DNA of 64,000 nt from Pseudomarimonas salicorniae (lineage in GTDB: Bacteria; Pseudomonadota; Gammaproteobacteria; Xanthomonadales; Xanthomonadaceae): positions 124,001 through 188,000 of the forward strand of contig NZ_JALNMH010000001.1 in NCBI RefSeq assembly GCF_023156535.1, written 5' to 3'. Below, piece by piece: positions 63,683 through 64,000 of the stretch. The stretch's first letter is position 1. Each line of letters opens with the position of its first letter. The position numbers and the translations under genes are program-made. The notes under the pieces are model-generated. The model did not search any database, was not told the origin of the DNA, and was given only the letters and a program-made list of their open reading frames with translations.

Positions 63683-64000
63683 TGGCCGCCATCACCCTGA
63701 TCGAGGCGGTGACCATGGCGCTGGCCCACGAGATGCGCCGCGACGAAAGCGTGGTGGTCATCGGCGAGGATGTCGGCGTCAACGGCGGCGTGTTCCGCGC
63801 CACCAACGGCCTGCAGAAGATCTTCGGCGACCAGCGGGTGATCGACACGCCGCTCGACGAGACGATGATCGCCGGCCTCACCGTGGGCCTCGCCGCGCAG
63901 GGCATGAAGCCGATTGCCGAGGCGCAGTTCGACGGTTTCGTCTACCCGATGCTGGACCAGATCATCTGTCACGCCGCGCGCTTCCGCACCCGCACCCGCG
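63682..64000 (+). CDS. 2-Oxoacid dehydrogenase E1 component, beta subunit (partial)
   Basis: The first 106 codons are visible; the gene runs off the window end. It starts MAAITLIEAVTMALAHEMRR. VVVIGEDVGVNGGVFRATNG, RVIDTPLDETMIAGLTVGLA and AEAQFDGFVYPMLDQIICHA are the conserved N-terminal elements of E1 beta subunits, including the ThDP-contacting Glu in DETM. It overlaps the alpha subunit gene by one base. The E2 gene is expected next. Confidence 0.95.
   Translation, partial: MAAITLIEAVTMALAHEMRRDESVVVIGEDVGVNGGVFRATNGLQKIFGDQRVIDTPLDETMIAGLTVGLAAQGMKPIAEAQFDGFVYPMLDQIICHAARFRTRTR

Noticed and set aside
1-64000. tRNA, rRNA, prophage or complete insertion sequence
   Set aside because: No GTTCGANTCC-type T-arm in a cloverleaf context, no rRNA sequence, no phage structural genes, integrase or transposase were seen on either strand.

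Overview
This is a very GC-rich, gene-dense chromosomal window from a gammaproteobacterium, most likely of the order Lysobacterales/Xanthomonadales. The inference rests on a PilU with a GEILD motif, a lysine/alanine-rich H1-like protein, a tyrosine-degradation operon, serine/threonine kinases paired with ECF sigma factors, and REP-like hairpins of the TGTAGGAGCCAGCTTGCTGG type. I see no phage, CRISPR array, rRNA or tRNA, and no complete insertion sequence, but several non-coding mobile repeats are present.

Layout. 0.1-7 kb: polA, an M48 protease/LemA pair and a secreted serine hydrolase. 7-10.2 kb: an H1-like DNA-binding protein behind a strong promoter with a long leader, then gcvH and gcvT separated by a MITE-like element. 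10.5-18.9 kb: a FadL-type outer-membrane protein, a large receptor-type kinase with a co-transcribed partner, and divergently an ECF sigma / putative anti-sigma / PDZ operon. 18.9-28.1 kb: SLC13-type permease, Fur-controlled hemP, aldo/keto reductase, a GDT1-type manganese exporter behind a yybP-ykoY riboswitch, a CNT nucleoside transporter, a ribokinase-family kinase and htpX. 28.4-36.7 kb: two secreted beta-propeller proteins that share a C-terminal ADGFED tag, convergent with an ECF sigma-kinase operon. 37-47.7 kb: GlxA-type regulator, orphan FtsX/MacB-like permease, cytochrome P460-like protein, crotonase, DUF2971 protein, small hypotheticals, a MscS channel with a cyclic-nucleotide domain, an SDR and YdcH. 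48-50.5 kb: two envelope lipoproteins (OmpA family and DUF4398) and pilU. 50.6-55.8 kb: hppD-hmgA-fahA-maiA, which takes 4-hydroxyphenylpyruvate to fumarate and acetoacetate, with a divergent MarR regulator. 55.9-64 kb: M13 peptidase, tryptophan 2,3-dioxygenase, a large secreted nuclease, and the start of a 2-oxoacid dehydrogenase operon cut by the window end.

Connections. Aromatic amino-acid catabolism is concentrated at 50.8-59.1 kb. Two separate kinase/ECF-sigma loci point to phospho-signalling that controls alternative sigma factors. Metal control appears twice, as a Mn riboswitch and a Fur box.

The points most worth following are: (i) IS5-like MITEs that sit on stop codons through a YTAR target site, (ii) three copies of a composite element with nested hairpins, (iii) the shared C-terminal tag on neighbouring secreted propeller proteins beside a kinase/sigma operon, and (iv) the riboswitch/GDT1 pair. 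None of these is demonstrated experimentally here.
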